Assembly: GCF_017115085.1 (NCBI RefSeq)
Contig: NZ_JABXKJ010000227.1
Span: forward strand, 1 to 64,000
Source: Nostoc sp. NMS7
Lineage (GTDB): Bacteria > Cyanobacteriota > Cyanobacteriia > Cyanobacteriales > Nostocaceae
Length of the DNA stretch: 64,000 nt
Direction: 5' to 3'
The translations under genes and the position numbers were made by a program. This document shows, piece after piece, positions 17,724-26,221 of the stretch (its first letter is position 1; each line of letters opens with the position of its first letter). The notes below the pieces were generated by a model. That model did not search any database and was not told the origin of the DNA. It saw only the letters and a program-made list of their open reading frames with translations.

Positions 17724-18365
17724 TTGGGAATAGAGCTACGCAGTTTCGTATTTCTCGACAGCCTGCAACCTCAACATGCAGCATATATGGGAACAGTAGC
17801 CCAAGGCTTCTTACCATTACCAGGGGATACATCACTGTGGATTGAAATCTCTCCTGGTATCGAAATTAATAAGATTACGGATGTAGCCCTGAAAGCTGCC
17901 TCTGTCCGTCCCGGAGTGCAGGTAGTTGAAAGACTGTACGGACTATTGGAAGTTCATTCTAGCTCCCAAGGCGAAACGCGAGCTGCTGGTCAAGCCATTT
18001 TGGAGTTGCTGGGAGTCCGAAGAGAGGAATGTCTCAAACCGCGTGTTGTTTCTAGCCAAATTATCCGCAACATCGATGCTTACCAAACACAACTTATTAA
18101 TCGCACCCGCCGAGGACAGCTACTACTAGCAGGACAAACGCTGTATGTATTAGAAGTGGAGCCTGCTGCTTATGCCGCACTGGCGGCGAATGAAGCCGAG
18201 AAAGCGGCGGCGATTAACATCCTTGAAGTTCAAGCTGTAGGTAGCTTTGGACGGCTTTACTTAGGTGGAAAAGAGCAAGATATTCTCGCAGGTGCGGCGG
18301 GAGCCTTAACGGCGATTGAAAGTGTAGCAGGTCGGGCAAATCCTCTGGGTGGGCGTCAGGAGTAA
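17724..18365 (+). CDS. ccmP: carboxysome shell protein CcmP (double-BMC trimer)
   Basis: The 213-residue protein has two fused BMC domains and matches CcmP, a beta-carboxysome shell protein that forms stacked trimers with a large gated pore thought to pass metabolites such as RuBP and 3-phosphoglycerate. The start LRSFVFLDSLQPQHAAYMG is typical, as is RPGVQVVERLYGLLEVHS in the first half, and LILEVE-like/AYAALAANEAEKAAAINILE in the second, ending in VQAVGSFGRLYLGG. It is much shorter than CcmO (about 260-280). Initiation is at TTG 17724 with GGAG 11 bases upstream. As in other cyanobacteria this gene is a satellite, away from the main ccmKLMNO cluster. The pentapeptide gene follows after 10 bases and may be co-transcribed. 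Confidence 0.93.
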   Translation: MGIELRSFVFLDSLQPQHAAYMGTVAQGFLPLPGDTSLWIEISPGIEINKITDVALKAASVRPGVQVVERLYGLLEVHSSSQGETRAAGQAILELLGVRREECLKPRVVSSQIIRNIDAYQTQLINRTRRGQLLLAGQTLYVLEVEPAAYAALAANEAEKAAAINILEVQAVGSFGRLYLGGKEQDILAGAAGALTAIESVAGRANPLGGRQE

Positions 18366-18375
18366 AGGAGAGAAA

Positions 18376-19182
18376 ATGGCAAATCGAGAGCATCTAGCTT
18401 TACTCAAAGCAGGTGCAGTTACATGGATTGAGTGGAGAAAGAAAAATCCCCAGATTGAACCAGACCTCAGCGCCGCAAACCTGCAAGGGGATAACCTTAG
18501 AGGCGCAAATCTCCAAGGGGTAAACTTGAGCAAGGTGGATTTGGCTAATGCTTTACTGGTGCGAGCCAACCTCAGTGGTGCTGACCTCAGTAGTGCCAAC
18601 CTCTACAAAGCCTTCCTCGTTGAAGCTAACCTGAGTGAAGCTAACTTGAGTGTTTCTAACTTGAGTGGTGCTATACTTACGCAGGCAGATTTGAGTCATG
18701 CTAATTTGATTGGAGCTGACTTGAGTGAGGCGAATCTTAGAGGCGCTGCGATCGCTCATGCTAATCTAATTGGAACTGACTTAAGAGGTGCCAACTTGAG
18801 AGATGCCGATTTAGGAGCAGCGAAGTTAATACGAACTAATCTCTCTTTTGCCAACCTCACTGAAGCTAACTTGATTGCGGCTGACCTCAGCGAAGCAACT
18901 TTATACGAGGCGGAAATGTTGGGGGCTTATCTTTATGAAACTGACCTTTACAAAGCTAATCTCAACAAAGCTCACCTCACTGGTGCTTATCTGCTGCGGG
19001 CTAACCTAAGTGAAGCTAATTTGAGTCAAGCTGATTTGAGTTGGACTAACCTTAGAGGCGCGAATTTGGCAGGGGCGAATCTCAGAGGAGCTAACCTTAG
19101 AGGAGCTGACCTTAGGTTAGCTCACCTCAACGGCGTAAATCTTCAGGAGGCAATTATGCCTGACGCTTCAAGGCACGATTAG
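18376..19182 (+). CDS. pentapeptide-repeat protein
   Basis: The 268-residue protein is built from about 40 tandem A(N/D)LSX pentapeptides beginning near residue 35, which fold as a right-handed quadrilateral beta-helix. A short helical N-terminal part (HLALLKAGAVTWIEWRKKNP) precedes the repeats; this opening is typical of cyanobacterial pentapeptide proteins. No signal peptide or membrane helix is seen, so it should be cytoplasmic. The ATG at 18376 is preceded by AAGGAGAG, a good ribosome-binding site; an earlier in-frame GTG at 18349 overlaps ccmP and is less likely. Function unknown. Confidence 0.88.
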   Translation: MANREHLALLKAGAVTWIEWRKKNPQIEPDLSAANLQGDNLRGANLQGVNLSKVDLANALLVRANLSGADLSSANLYKAFLVEANLSEANLSVSNLSGAILTQADLSHANLIGADLSEANLRGAAIAHANLIGTDLRGANLRDADLGAAKLIRTNLSFANLTEANLIAADLSEATLYEAEMLGAYLYETDLYKANLNKAHLTGAYLLRANLSEANLSQADLSWTNLRGANLAGANLRGANLRGADLRLAHLNGVNLQEAIMPDASRHD

Positions 19183-20088
19183 TTAACAAGAAAAAGTAAT
19201 TGACGTTTAGATTCATTTTCTAGAATTTAGACGAATTCGGCGTGTAAAATTGCCCAGCACTGCTGAGTTAATTAGCTTCATTAACCTTGAATTTAGCACC
19301 ATGCGTTTTGCGGCATTTTTTGCCAGAATAAGGTTTAGTACTTAAAGGAAGCATATGGCGTTTCCTAATCAGATGAGGTAAATCATAGCCCCCTCCTCGC
19401 AGGTGGGGAGGGGGTTGGGGGTGGGGTTCTTATACCTCACAAAAGACCAGAACCGCTATATAAAATTTATGTAAAGCTTAAGTGTTATTAACCTCCAAAA
19501 CGCTCTTGATAATCTATAACTTTAACTTATCTATTTTAAAATGTATTTCTTTAATATAAAAGTATTTTTTTTACAAACAAAAATTGATATTGAAACCTAA
19601 CTTAACGAGAATACCGTATTAAGCGGACAAATATTGTCACCCTTACTAAAAAAACAGTAAGTTTGAAAAAAAACTTCATTAAAGTGTATAAGACTTTATA
19701 ATGCTAGGAAAAATCACAAACTTTACATTTTGAAGATTTGGTAAAGAAGTTGATGTAAGCTTGTACTTCATGATAATTAAATAATTACAGGTCAGTTGAA
19801 AATGAAAAAATACGGGGAAAATAATTAAAATAAATGAATTTTGACCCAATTACTTAGCATTTGCATAATCAACTAACCAAATCGATAATTAATATTTTCT
19901 AAGTAATATTGATATTAATTAGGTTAATTAAGGCAGCTGTATTTCAACTTAGAGTTTTAAGTAATTCACATTGAACTTATAAATAGTTCTTTGACTGAAG
20001 GCTCCCCTTTCTGAACAAGAGACTATTTATCAGCTAGTACCCATTGCTTATTTCACCCCGTAATCTCTAAAACTTTTTCCCTGATCAA
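19183..20088. other. long AT-rich spacer
   Basis: No gene is visible over about 900 bases. At 19385-19430 there is a GC-rich dispersed repeat (CCCCCTCCTCGCAGGTGGGG and following G-runs). The remaining sequence is strongly AT-rich with many short direct and inverted repeats, and probably holds promoter elements for the gene at 20245. Confidence 0.45.
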
Positions 20089-20206
20089 CAGGACTTACGT
20101 AAACAATAGCCGCAAAGAATGATTTTCTTCTTAGGGGCAATATCCTGCGGTCAGCCTTCGTCTACATGAATTGCCCCTGAGCGCGTGTACTTTTGCGTAA
20201 GTCCTG
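20089..20206. mobile_element. 118-bp MITE-like element with CAGGACTTACG ends
   Basis: Perfect 11-base terminal inverted repeats, CAGGACTTACG (20089-20099) and CGTAAGTCCTG (20196-20206), extend with a few mismatches to about 18 bases. An inner inverted repeat GGGGCAAT (20134-20141) / ATTGCCCC (20170-20177) forms a second stem. No coding capacity. The AGGACTTACGC terminus is one I associate with insertion sequences of cyanobacteria. No clear target duplication is visible. Confidence 0.7.
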
Positions 20207-20244
20207 ATTAAGAAGATTTCCCAACAAAATCATCTGACTATTTT

Positions 20245-21702
20245 ATGAAGAAAATAATGAATAGCACTAAATCATCCAACCAAGTTCAACGCAGATTTAT
20301 CGGAAAGTTCGCTCTGAAAAGGTGCTTTTTAGCAGCCAAAACGCTGTTATTTACAATAGTTATATTAAATCATGGCATTACTGGAGTAAATGCTGCACCT
20401 AAAGCTCTGCGTCCTAATATTCAGATTCGCAATATTATCAATACGTTATCGGTTTCTCCTTCTGTTCGGATTGTAAAAGATCCACGAAACAATACCCTCT
20501 ATTACCTCAAACTAAATGGTGAGATTTATCGAGTCAATTTAGGCTCCTCTACTAGTACACTTGTGTACAACTCTACTAATCATAATGTAGGTGAAACTCA
20601 AGGTATGGCCATTGGTCCTAACGGTACAATTTATTTGGTTGGCAATGTAGACCTTGTGAATAACCAGACCAAAGGAATTATTGTTAAAGGCGTAATTAAT
20701 TCGGGTACAGGACAACGTATCTGGTCTATTTTAGCTCAGAGTGCAGGCTATCCTAAAAGCAAAACAGCCTATGACCATCGCTTCAACGGCGTGATTGTTA
20801 GTCTGGATGGTAACTTTATCTATGTGAATAGCGGTTCTCGTACCGATCATGGTGAGGTTCAGTCTGTTAATGGTCTATATCCCAATACTCGTGAAGTAGG
20901 ATTAACCGCCTGTATACTCCGTCTCCCTACTAATGGCCAAAATCTTTTTCTGGCAAACAATCGAGCCACCTTAAAGGCAGCTGGCTATATTTTTGCAGAA
21001 GGAACACGTAATACTTTCGATATGGCTTTTGCACCCAATGGGGATTTATTTGGCACAGAAAATGGCCCCGATCGGGATATGTCAGATGAATTAAATTGGC
21101 TACGTCAAGGTGGTAATTACGGCTTCCCCTGGCGGATTGGTGGGACAGACAATCCCCAACAATTCCCCAATTATAATCCTGCCAAAGACTTGTTGTTAAA
21201 CCCCCTATTTGGCGCAGTCACAAAAGGCTACTTTCGTAACGATCCAACCTTTCCTATTCGGCCTACTAACTTAATTGAACCAATTCCTAATTTTGGCCCG
21301 GACGCAGACAATTACCGCGATCCTCTAGATGGCAAAGTCAAAGATGCCAGTGTTCTGGGGCAAAGTGTCAGCACTTTTACAGCACACCGTTCTCCTTTGG
21401 GCTTAGTTTTTGATATACAAGGAGTACTGAGTCCAGAATTCAAAAGAGATGGATTCATGTTGAGTTTTACACCAGGCGACCCCACTGGCCAAAAATTACC
21501 AGGTCCTTTTAAAGATGCCAGCCAAGACCTACTGCATTTAAAGTTAACTAAAGTAGGAACTACCAACTATAAACTTAATGCGACGCGCATTGTCGAAGGT
21601 TTTAGTAATCCCATTGATGCTGAGATTATCGGCAATAAGATTTATGTTATAGAATATGGTGGAAATCAAGGAATTTGGGAAATCTCTATGCCCACTAAGT
21701 AA
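20245..21702 (+). CDS. secreted glucose/sorbosone dehydrogenase-like protein
   Basis: The 485-residue protein resembles the soluble PQQ-dependent glucose/sorbosone dehydrogenase family (six-bladed propeller). A signal peptide or N-terminal anchor lies at about residues 25-55 (LLFTIVILNHGITGVNAAP). Family-like segments are GETQGMAIGPNGTIYLVGNV, DHRFNGVIVSLDGNFIYVNS, FAEGTRNTFDMAFAPNGDLF, GTENGPDRDMSDELNWLRQG and GGNYGFPWRIGG. These include the expected NGPDRDD-type Ca/PQQ-loop, although the final Asp is Met here. Whether it binds PQQ is uncertain, because the catalytic His of the GdhB type (near the first blade) is not clearly present; DHRFNG is a possible counterpart. It is monocistronic, preceded by the MITE-like element. 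Confidence 0.78.
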   Translation: MKKIMNSTKSSNQVQRRFIGKFALKRCFLAAKTLLFTIVILNHGITGVNAAPKALRPNIQIRNIINTLSVSPSVRIVKDPRNNTLYYLKLNGEIYRVNLGSSTSTLVYNSTNHNVGETQGMAIGPNGTIYLVGNVDLVNNQTKGIIVKGVINSGTGQRIWSILAQSAGYPKSKTAYDHRFNGVIVSLDGNFIYVNSGSRTDHGEVQSVNGLYPNTREVGLTACILRLPTNGQNLFLANNRATLKAAGYIFAEGTRNTFDMAFAPNGDLFGTENGPDRDMSDELNWLRQGGNYGFPWRIGGTDNPQQFPNYNPAKDLLLNPLFGAVTKGYFRNDPTFPIRPTNLIEPIPNFGPDADNYRDPLDGKVKDASVLGQSVSTFTAHRSPLGLVFDIQGVLSPEFKRDGFMLSFTPGDPTGQKLPGPFKDASQDLLHLKLTKVGTTNYKLNATRIVEGFSNPIDAEIIGNKIYVIEYGGNQGIWEISMPTK

Positions 21703-21756
21703 ACGATCTGCAAACTTTAAAGTAGTACTTTAAAACTAACTTGCCATATCGTGGTG

Positions 21757-22206
21757 ATGATTCGTCCCTATCAATTAGATGATTTAGAAGATGCGGTTCA
21801 GCTGTGGTATCGAACTTGGCATGAAACATTTTCTCATATTAAGCATCCACAGCCATATTCCTTATGGAAAGCTCGATTTCGTGATGACCTCGCTGCACGC
21901 GGGGATGTTTGGCTGGCTGAAGTTGAAAATCAGATTGTCGGTTTTGTTGTGGTCATCAAAGAAGAACAATGGTTAAGCCAGTTGTTTGTAGATGCGACTT
22001 ACCAAAATCAGGGTATTGGTTCAGCATTACTTGATAAAGCTAAAGCAATTTGTCCCCAAAGTTTAGGGCTTCACACATTACAAGCGAATATGCGAGCTTG
22101 TGCTTTTTATGAACTACACGGTTTCAAAATGAGCAAACTGTCAATAAACAAAATCACCGGTCAACCGAATGTGGAATATTACTGGATACCTGAGTGCGAT
22201 GTTTGA
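21757..22206 (+). CDS. GNAT-family N-acetyltransferase
   Basis: The 149-residue protein is a GCN5-related acetyltransferase that transfers acetyl from acetyl-CoA to an amine. The first strand and helix (MIRPYQLDDLEDAVQLWYRT) and the acetyl-CoA-binding motif A (LFVDATYQNQGIGSALLDKA) with Q-x-x-G-I-G are clear; motif B follows (LHTLQANMRACAFYELHGF). The frame can begin at GTG 21751 or 21754, but ATG 21757 places the MIRPY start where family members usually begin. The substrate is unknown. Confidence 0.88.
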   Translation: MIRPYQLDDLEDAVQLWYRTWHETFSHIKHPQPYSLWKARFRDDLAARGDVWLAEVENQIVGFVVVIKEEQWLSQLFVDATYQNQGIGSALLDKAKAICPQSLGLHTLQANMRACAFYELHGFKMSKLSINKITGQPNVEYYWIPECDV

Positions 22207-22306
22207 CTAAATGTGTCATTTCATCCAGATAAGTAGAAAGGCACAAATAGACATAACTATATAAAAAAAGAAGAACAATGCTAAAACGCTCCTTCCTCCT
22301 GCCTCA

Positions 22307-22900
22307 TTAAGATTCCTGTTTTGTATGCTGGCCCCAAGGTTGACGAGCGAAGATATGGTGTACCATCGGCTCAAAGAAAGTTAACGGCAAAGTATCATAA
22401 TTTGGATCAAATGATTCTTGATCCCACTTATGGCAGAACTCAGCAGTGCAGTCAAAGTAAGGATGACCTCGAAACTTTTCTCTAGCATGGCGATCGCCTC
22501 CTGTATGATGCCAGAAATAATAGCCTTGAAAAATCCCATGATGTTCAATTATCCAATGGGTAGCTGGACTTACATAAGGTTGGAGGATAGCTGCTGCTAG
22601 CTGTGCGTGATTTACGGGTGCTAGTAAATCTCCAATATCGTGCAGTAATGCAGCCACCACGACCTCTTCTTGTGCCTCATCCCGAAAAGCCCGTGTTGCC
22701 GTTTGTAGCGAATGCTGATAGCGATCGATCAGATTTCCTGGATGACTCTCTTGCAAGCCAACTAAAAGTGTCAGTGCGCGATCGGCAACCTCATTCAAGC
22801 GAGGCTTAGAATGTTCCTGTAATAGCAGATAATCCTCTTTTGTTCCATCTGCCATTCGTGTATAGGTGGCAATAGGTCTTTTTGTAGATAAGTCTGACAT
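22307..22900 (-). CDS. HD-domain protein, possible PhnZ/MIOX-like diiron oxygenase
   Basis: The 197-residue cytoplasmic protein has an HD domain: His63 (YQHSLQTATRA), His87-Asp88 (ALLHDIGD), then His115, His120 and His121 (PATHWIIEHHGIFQGYYFW), and Asp160/Asp165 in KWDQESFDPNYD. The 24-residue spacing from the first His to HD and the later WD-Q-x-S-F-D motif suit the HD group that includes phosphonate-degrading PhnZ and myo-inositol oxygenase-like enzymes, which use a mixed-valent diiron centre. An ordinary phosphohydrolase remains possible. The HAD-family gene lies 108 bases upstream on the same strand and may be co-transcribed. Confidence 0.75.
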   Translation of the reverse strand: MSDLSTKRPIATYTRMADGTKEDYLLLQEHSKPRLNEVADRALTLLVGLQESHPGNLIDRYQHSLQTATRAFRDEAQEEVVVAALLHDIGDLLAPVNHAQLAAAILQPYVSPATHWIIEHHGIFQGYYFWHHTGGDRHAREKFRGHPYFDCTAEFCHKWDQESFDPNYDTLPLTFFEPMVHHIFARQPWGQHTKQES

Positions 22901-23008
22901 TACATTACTCCCGATCTCAAAATTCTTTGTTTATTCAATATGAGTTATTTTTTGCAACTCAGTTAAGTTATCTGGGTTAGATTTTGCGATCGTTACCCAA
23001 CCTATAAA

Positions 23009-23650
23009 CTAATGGTATGACAGTAAACAAGGCAGTTGGCACATAGAGTCAAAGACAGTTACTCCAAATGACTCTAGTAAAGTAGCCTCACTCTGATTGG
23101 TGTACCCTAAAACTCTCATACTAGCGGCAACACCTGCACGCACTCCCAAAACACTATCTTCTACAACAGTGCAAGATGAAGGTTGAACTCCCATCTTTTT
23201 AGCTGCATATAAGAATAAGTCAGGTGCTGGCTTCCAGCTTCCAATTTCATAGGAGCTAAAGATACGTCCTTCAAATCGAGGTAGCAGGTTAGTGACACGT
23301 AGAGCTAACTTAATTTTTTCCAGCGGCCCACTAGAAGCAACGCAGATAGATAGATTAATTTTGTCTAAAGCTGCCTCTATTCCTTCCACAGGAAGCAGTT
23401 CATGCTCAAATACTTCGGCAGTGCGGGCACGAAGCTGAGTCACAAAATCTGGCGGCAATTTCTGCTCAAGCCTTTGCTCAATGACAGCAACACAATCGGC
23501 CATTTTGCAACCCTTGAATAACAAAATGGCTTCTTCAAGCTCCAACGCGAGTCCGAATTCTGCGACAAATTGGACAAGAACGCGATTGCCCAATGTCTCG
23601 CTGTCTACTAACACTCCGTCACAGTCAAAAATAACCAGTTCTGTTGGCAC
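23009..23650 (-). CDS. HAD-family phosphatase/phosphomutase-like hydrolase
   Basis: The 213-residue protein belongs to HAD subfamily IA, close to beta-phosphoglucomutase and YieH. Motif I is FDCDGVLVDSE (nucleophile Asp9, general acid Asp11), motif II is VASSGP, motif III Lys is in GSWKPAPDLF, and motif IV is VVEDSVLGVRAG. A helical cap of about 70 residues follows motif I. It should act on a small phosphorylated metabolite in the cytoplasm; the substrate cannot be read from sequence. The HD-domain gene follows after 108 bases. Confidence 0.88.
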   Translation of the reverse strand: MPTELVIFDCDGVLVDSETLGNRVLVQFVAEFGLALELEEAILLFKGCKMADCVAVIEQRLEQKLPPDFVTQLRARTAEVFEHELLPVEGIEAALDKINLSICVASSGPLEKIKLALRVTNLLPRFEGRIFSSYEIGSWKPAPDLFLYAAKKMGVQPSSCTVVEDSVLGVRAGVAASMRVLGYTNQSEATLLESFGVTVFDSMCQLPCLLSYH

Positions 23651-23785
23651 TCGTATTATTGATTCTTGGTCAACTACGGATTTATCACAAACATTGCCAC
23701 TAATACCATCCCAAATTTAAACCGCCGATAAGCTCAGATGATTTTAGCTAATTATCTGCGGACATCGGCAGTTTAAAATCTCAAG

Positions 23786-24766
23786 CTAGCGATGCCCTAT
23801 GATCAAATGAGGTTTGTAGGGTTCCTCTAAGAACTTACGCTCTTGATCAGAAAGCACTAAATCCACAGCCTCCACGGCTTCTTTGAGATGCTCTATTTTA
23901 CTAGCACCAACAATCGGAGCTGTCACACTCGGTTGATGCAATAGCCAAGCTAGGGCGATTTGCGTTGGTTTAACACCGCGTTTTTGGGCTAATTCTACGA
24001 CGCGATCGACTACTTGAAAATCCGAATCTTGATAGTAGCGACTATGACCCAATTCGTCAGTTTTTGCCCGTACAGTTTCCCCAAAGCCTTCTTTTTTACG
24101 ATTCCCCGCTAGAAAACCTCGTGCTAAAGGACTCCAGGGAATAATCCCAATCCCTTGATCTAGGGATAGGGGTATTATTTCTCGCTCTTCTTCCCGATAA
24201 ACCAAGTTGTAGTGGTTTTGTATCGATATAAAGCGAGTCCAACCATGTTTGTCAGCTAGATAAAGGGCTTTAGCAAACTGCCATGCGTAAACACTTGAAA
24301 TTCCCAGGTAACGAACTTTACCTGATTTGACTAGATCATGCAGTGCCTCTAGGGTTTCCTCAATTGGTGTCTCGTAGTCCCAACGATGAATTTGGTACAA
24401 ATCGACGTAATCTGTTTGTAGCCGCCGTAATGAAGCATCGATGCTATCAAAAATGTGCTTGCGAGATAGTCCTCGATCATTGGGGCCATCACCGACTTTA
24501 TTGAAGACTTTGGTAGCAATGACGACTTGATCTCTTTTGGCAAAGTCTTTAAGCGCCCGTCCCAGGATTTCTTCACTGACACCCAAAGAATATACATCGG
24601 CGGTGTCAAAAAAATTAATCCCCAACTCCAAAGCCAGTTTAATGAATGGACGACTTTTTTCTTCTTCTAATACCCATTCATGCCATTTGCGAGAGCCATA
24701 GGTCATAGCGCCTAAAGCGAGGCGCGATACTTTTAGTCCACTTTTGCCAAGATTTACATATGTCAT
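23786..24766 (-). CDS. aldo/keto reductase, copy 1
   Basis: The 326-residue protein is an NADPH-dependent aldo/keto reductase of the YajO/IolS-like group. The catalytic tetrad is visible as Asp and Tyr in NFFDTADVYSLG, Lys in VVIATKVF and His in DLYQIHRWD. The cofactor-binding end is LLHQPSVTAPIVGASKIEHL. It is nearly identical over its whole length to the next gene upstream (24862-25872), so the pair is a tandem duplication on the same strand, 95 bases apart. The substrate is unknown. Confidence 0.92.
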   Translation of the reverse strand: MTYVNLGKSGLKVSRLALGAMTYGSRKWHEWVLEEEKSRPFIKLALELGINFFDTADVYSLGVSEEILGRALKDFAKRDQVVIATKVFNKVGDGPNDRGLSRKHIFDSIDASLRRLQTDYVDLYQIHRWDYETPIEETLEALHDLVKSGKVRYLGISSVYAWQFAKALYLADKHGWTRFISIQNHYNLVYREEEREIIPLSLDQGIGIIPWSPLARGFLAGNRKKEGFGETVRAKTDELGHSRYYQDSDFQVVDRVVELAQKRGVKPTQIALAWLLHQPSVTAPIVGASKIEHLKEAVEAVDLVLSDQERKFLEEPYKPHLIIGHR

Positions 24767-24861
24767 AAGTTTTTAGGAATTGGGGATTAGGAATTGGAAA
24801 GAGACAGGGAGGAAAACTCTGCTCCCTTGCTTGTTGCCCAGTCCCAAGTAACCAGATATTG

Positions 24862-25872
24862 CTATGGGCGATTGCTGGAGGCGGATGGGTACTGATGTCC
24901 TAAGATGGGATGAGGTGTGTAAGGTTCTTCAATGAATTTGCGTTCTTCATCGGAAAGCTTTAAATCCACAGCTTCTACTGCTTCTTTGAGATGCTCTATC
25001 TTGCTAGCACCAACAATTGGAGCCGTCACACCCGGTTGATGCAATAACCAAGCCAAGGCAATTTGTGTTGGTTTAACACCGCGTTTTTGGGCTAACTCTA
25101 CGACGCGATCGACTATTTGGAAATCTGAATCTTGATAGTAGAGATTGTGGGCAAATTCATCAGTTTTAGCCCGTAGTGTCTCGCCATAGCTTTCCTTGCT
25201 GCGATTCCCCGCCAGAAAGCCCCGCGCTAAAGGACTCCAAGGAATAATCCCAATTCCTTGATCTAGAGATAAGGGTATCACCTCTCTCTCTTCTTCTCGA
25301 TAAACCAAATTGTAATGGTTTTGAATAGATACAAAGCGAGTCCAGCCGTGTTTGTCAGCCGTGTAAAGAGCTTTGGCGAACTGCCATGCGTAAACACTTG
25401 AGATTCCCAAGTAACGAACTTTACCTGATTTAACTAGATCATGCAGCGCCTCTAGGGTTTCCTCAATTGGTGTCTCGTAGTCCCAACGGTGAATTTGGTA
25501 CAAATCGACGTAATCTGTTTGTAAACGCCGTAATGAGGCATCAATGCCGTCAAAAATATGTTTGCGAGACAGTCCGCGATCATTGGGGCCATCACCGATT
25601 TTACTAAAGACTTTGGTAGCAATGACGACCTGATCTCTTTTTGCAAAATCCTTAAGCGCCCGTCCCAAAATTTCTTCGCTGGCACCTAAAGAGTAAACAT
25701 CGGCGGTGTCAAAGAAGTTTATCCCCAATTCCAAAGCTAGTTGAATAAAGGGGCGACTCTCTTCTTCTTCCAGCACCCATTCTCGCAATTTACGAGAACC
25801 ATAAGTCATAGTACCCAGAGCCAGACGTGATACTTTCAGTCCACTTTTTCCGAGATTTACGTATGTTGTCAT
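24862..25872 (-). CDS. aldo/keto reductase, copy 2
   Basis: The 336-residue protein has the same tetrad and cofactor motifs as its neighbour (NFFDTADVYSLG, VVIATKVF, LYQIHRWD) and differs mainly in short charged segments. I start it at the ATG 25870-25872 (MTTYVNLGKSGLK), which matches the start of copy 1. The open frame extends upstream by 44 codons to 26004, but that extension looks like the beginning of an unrelated protein. The C-terminus is slightly longer than that of copy 1 (ILGHQYPSASSNRP). Confidence 0.92.
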   Translation of the reverse strand: MTTYVNLGKSGLKVSRLALGTMTYGSRKLREWVLEEEESRPFIQLALELGINFFDTADVYSLGASEEILGRALKDFAKRDQVVIATKVFSKIGDGPNDRGLSRKHIFDGIDASLRRLQTDYVDLYQIHRWDYETPIEETLEALHDLVKSGKVRYLGISSVYAWQFAKALYTADKHGWTRFVSIQNHYNLVYREEEREVIPLSLDQGIGIIPWSPLARGFLAGNRSKESYGETLRAKTDEFAHNLYYQDSDFQIVDRVVELAQKRGVKPTQIALAWLLHQPGVTAPIVGASKIEHLKEAVEAVDLKLSDEERKFIEEPYTPHPILGHQYPSASSNRP

Positions 25873-26004
25873 ACTGTTTGCTCTACTTTTTGATAACGTT
25901 GTGAAAGTTCTAAACCAAGTCAATTGATCCACAAAGCTATTGATGGCATCTACCGTTGCTGATGAATCGGTAGGAATTTCGAGTCCAGATAAATCTTTGA
26001 CCAT
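25873..26004 (-). pseudogene. 5' remnant of an unrelated gene joined to the aldo/keto reductase frame
   Basis: The 44 codons before the reductase start read MVKDLSGLEIPTDSSATVDA then INSFVDQLTWFRTF. This opening resembles the N-terminus of a cyanobacterial tetratricopeptide-type protein (a '..KDLSGL..P..S..TV.AI..FVDQ' start, from memory). It appears that the rest of that gene was lost and that its first codons now run in frame into the reductase. Whether a fused protein is made depends on which ATG is used. Confidence 0.5.
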
Positions 26005-26221
26005 TGATTTTCCCAGAGCATTGCACAGCTACAAGGATTACTTTGCAAAAGCTAAGTTATAAACCACTGTATCTCAATCGTATAACCGGAGATAATAATT
26101 ATTAGATTAAGAATTTCGGATAAAGAATGCTGTCATGGCGATCGCTTTTTTCAAAATTAAGCAGTTTAAAAGCTGCGATCGCCTCTGAAAACGCCAAGAG
26201 ACACAACTACTTTTGTTGGTA

